Of a stretch of 64,000 nucleotides of DNA, positions 62,979-64,000 are shown piece after piece (the stretch's first letter is position 1; every line of letters starts with the position of its first letter). The DNA comes from Sphingomonas sp. AR_OL41 (GTDB lineage Bacteria > Pseudomonadota > Alphaproteobacteria > Sphingomonadales > Sphingomonadaceae). Where the stretch lies: contig NZ_JARYTI010000010.1 in NCBI RefSeq assembly GCF_029911635.1, positions 83,648-147,647 on the forward strand, given 5' to 3'. Under the pieces are notes generated by a model. It made no database searches and was not told the DNA's origin. It saw only the letters and a list, made by a program, of their open reading frames with translations. Made by a program: the position numbers and the translations under genes.

Positions 62979-64000
62979 ATGAGCAACGCCCTCACGCCCA
63001 CCACGCCCGCGCAATTGCCCGAGCGTTTCGCCAACCCGCTGCGCCAGATCGGCGATTTGCTGGGCCAGCCCGCGGTGCGCCGCGCGCTGCCCATGGTGCT
63101 GATGATCGGCCTGATCGCCGCCGCCGCCTTCGCCTGGATGGCGTTGTCGACGCCGACGCAGAAGATCCTTTTCGCCAACCTGCCCGACAGCGACAAGGCC
63201 GCGGTCAGCGCCGCGCTCGAGCAGGGCAACATCAAGGCGCGGATCGACAGCGGCACCGGTGCGCTGACCGTCGGCGAGGATGATTACTCCCGCGCGCGCA
63301 TCCTGCTGGCCGGGCAGGGCCTGCCCAAGGGCACGCCGGCCGGCTACCAGATTCTCGATCAGCTGCCGATGGGCGTGTCCCGCGCGGTCGAAGGGGAACG
63401 TCTGCGCCAGGCACGCGAGACCGAACTCGCCCGCTCGATCGAGGAAATCGATGCGGTCGCCGAAGCGCGCGTCCATCTCGCCGTGCCCGAGGCCAGTGTG
63501 TTCGTACGCGACAATGCTTCGCCCTCGGCCTCGGTAATCCTCAAGCTGCAGGGCGGGCGTTCGCTCAGCGACGCGCAGGTCTCGTCGATCGTCAACCTCG
63601 TCGCCTCCTCGGTGCCGGGGATGAAGCCCGACGCGGTGACAATCGTCGATCAGCTCGGCGGGCTGTTGAGCAAGGCCGGCGGCCAGTCCGGGCTCGGCGC
63701 CTCGGGTGACCAGCGCATTGCCTTCCAGCGCCAGATCGAAAGCAAATATCGCGCGCAGATCATGCAGCTGCTCACGCCGTTGGTCGGGGCGGGCAATTTC
63801 TCGACCGAGATCCAGGCCGACGTCAATCTCGACGAGACCCAGGCGACGCGCGAGACCTATGACAAGCAGGGTACGTTGCGCGCCGAACAGGGCAACTGGA
63901 CCGGCAATCAGCCGGCCGGCCAGGCCGGCGCGCCCGGCGGCATTCCCGGCGCGCTGTCCAACACGCCGCCCGCCGCCTCGACGCTGAGCGCGCCGACGCC
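62979..64000 (+). CDS. fliF: Flagellar MS-ring protein FliF (N-terminal part)
   Basis: The gene runs off the right edge of the window after 340 codons. The first membrane segment is at about residues 37-56 (LPMVLMIGLIAAAAFAWM), followed by the secretin-like ring-building motifs: ILFANLPDSDKAAVSAAL, RARILLAGQGLPKG and EIDAVAEARVHLAVPEASVF. FliF forms the MS ring in the inner membrane, the platform of the flagellar motor. The ATG at 62979 lies four bases after the fliE stop. Confidence 0.95.
   Translation, partial: MSNALTPTTPAQLPERFANPLRQIGDLLGQPAVRRALPMVLMIGLIAAAAFAWMALSTPTQKILFANLPDSDKAAVSAALEQGNIKARIDSGTGALTVGEDDYSRARILLAGQGLPKGTPAGYQILDQLPMGVSRAVEGERLRQARETELARSIEEIDAVAEARVHLAVPEASVFVRDNASPSASVILKLQGGRSLSDAQVSSIVNLVASSVPGMKPDAVTIVDQLGGLLSKAGGQSGLGASGDQRIAFQRQIESKYRAQIMQLLTPLVGAGNFSTEIQADVNLDETQATRETYDKQGTLRAEQGNWTGNQPAGQAGAPGGIPGALSNTPPAASTLSAPT

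Overview
The window reads as chromosomal DNA of a GC-rich alphaproteobacterium, most likely a sphingomonad (Sphingomonadales). The evidence is the high GC content, a class I lysyl-tRNA synthetase, a large TonB-dependent receptor with an EIVVTA-type N-terminus, a GC-rich interspersed palindrome of a kind common in sphingomonads, an NhaA/csp/J-domain/BolA housekeeping background and a polar-flagellum gene set. I saw no IS element, prophage, CRISPR array, tRNA or rRNA. Species cannot be named from the sequence alone.

Layout. 1-7.4 kb: the start of a probable exosortase with a 57-residue sorting-signal protein, a sterol-desaturase-type hydroxylase, NhaA, CspA, an orphan MbcA/ParS-like antitoxin-domain protein, a single-domain response regulator, an MlaA-like protein and a haem-motif lipoprotein. 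7.4-11.3 kb: a repeat-rich autotransporter divergent from a PAS-LuxR regulator. 11.3-17.5 kb: lysS (class I), with a stray copy of its 3' end 450 bp away, then a J-domain protein, bolA, a glutathione transferase, a Nudix hydrolase, a pirin and an alpha/beta hydrolase. 17.5-27.5 kb: a catabolic cluster under a GntR/FCD regulator: TonB receptor, HMG-CoA-lyase-like enzyme, HyuA, HyuB, CaiB-type CoA transferase and a carbamoylsarcosine-amidase-like hydrolase, with three copies of a TGTATACA palindrome at its two control regions.

27.6-44.4 kb is a mosaic: a transketolase-like enzyme, a serine hydrolase, a zinc alcohol dehydrogenase, a GH130 protein, a DsbA-family protein, a diguanylate cyclase, a nitrobindin-like protein, an AraC regulator with no usable start codon for its N-terminal part, a 40-residue metallothionein with 12 Cys, a DUF2252 protein, an ATP-grasp protein, a GntA (YqcI/YcgG)-DUF1989 pair and an ArsR-SRPBCC pair. 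44.5-48.7 kb: a large-subunit catalase, a thiolase and a DUF1295 membrane protein.

48.8-58.5 kb is the most striking part: a complete Calvin-Benson-Bassham cluster, cbbF-cbbP-cbbA-cbbL-cbbS-cbbX-cbbY, divergent from cbbR-gph. It encodes a red-type form I RuBisCO, its CbbX activase, phosphoribulokinase, FBPase, aldolase and sugar-phosphate phosphatases. A carotenoid-oxygenase family gene follows cbbY by 33 bp in the same direction. This gives a genetic basis for CO2 fixation in what otherwise looks like a heterotroph. The window shows no electron-donor or photosystem genes.

58.6-64 kb: a phosphodiester-glycosidase-domain protein, a DUF1993 protein, then the edge of a flagellar cluster (flagellin, a sigma-54 activator of FlbD type, fliE, and fliF running off the end).
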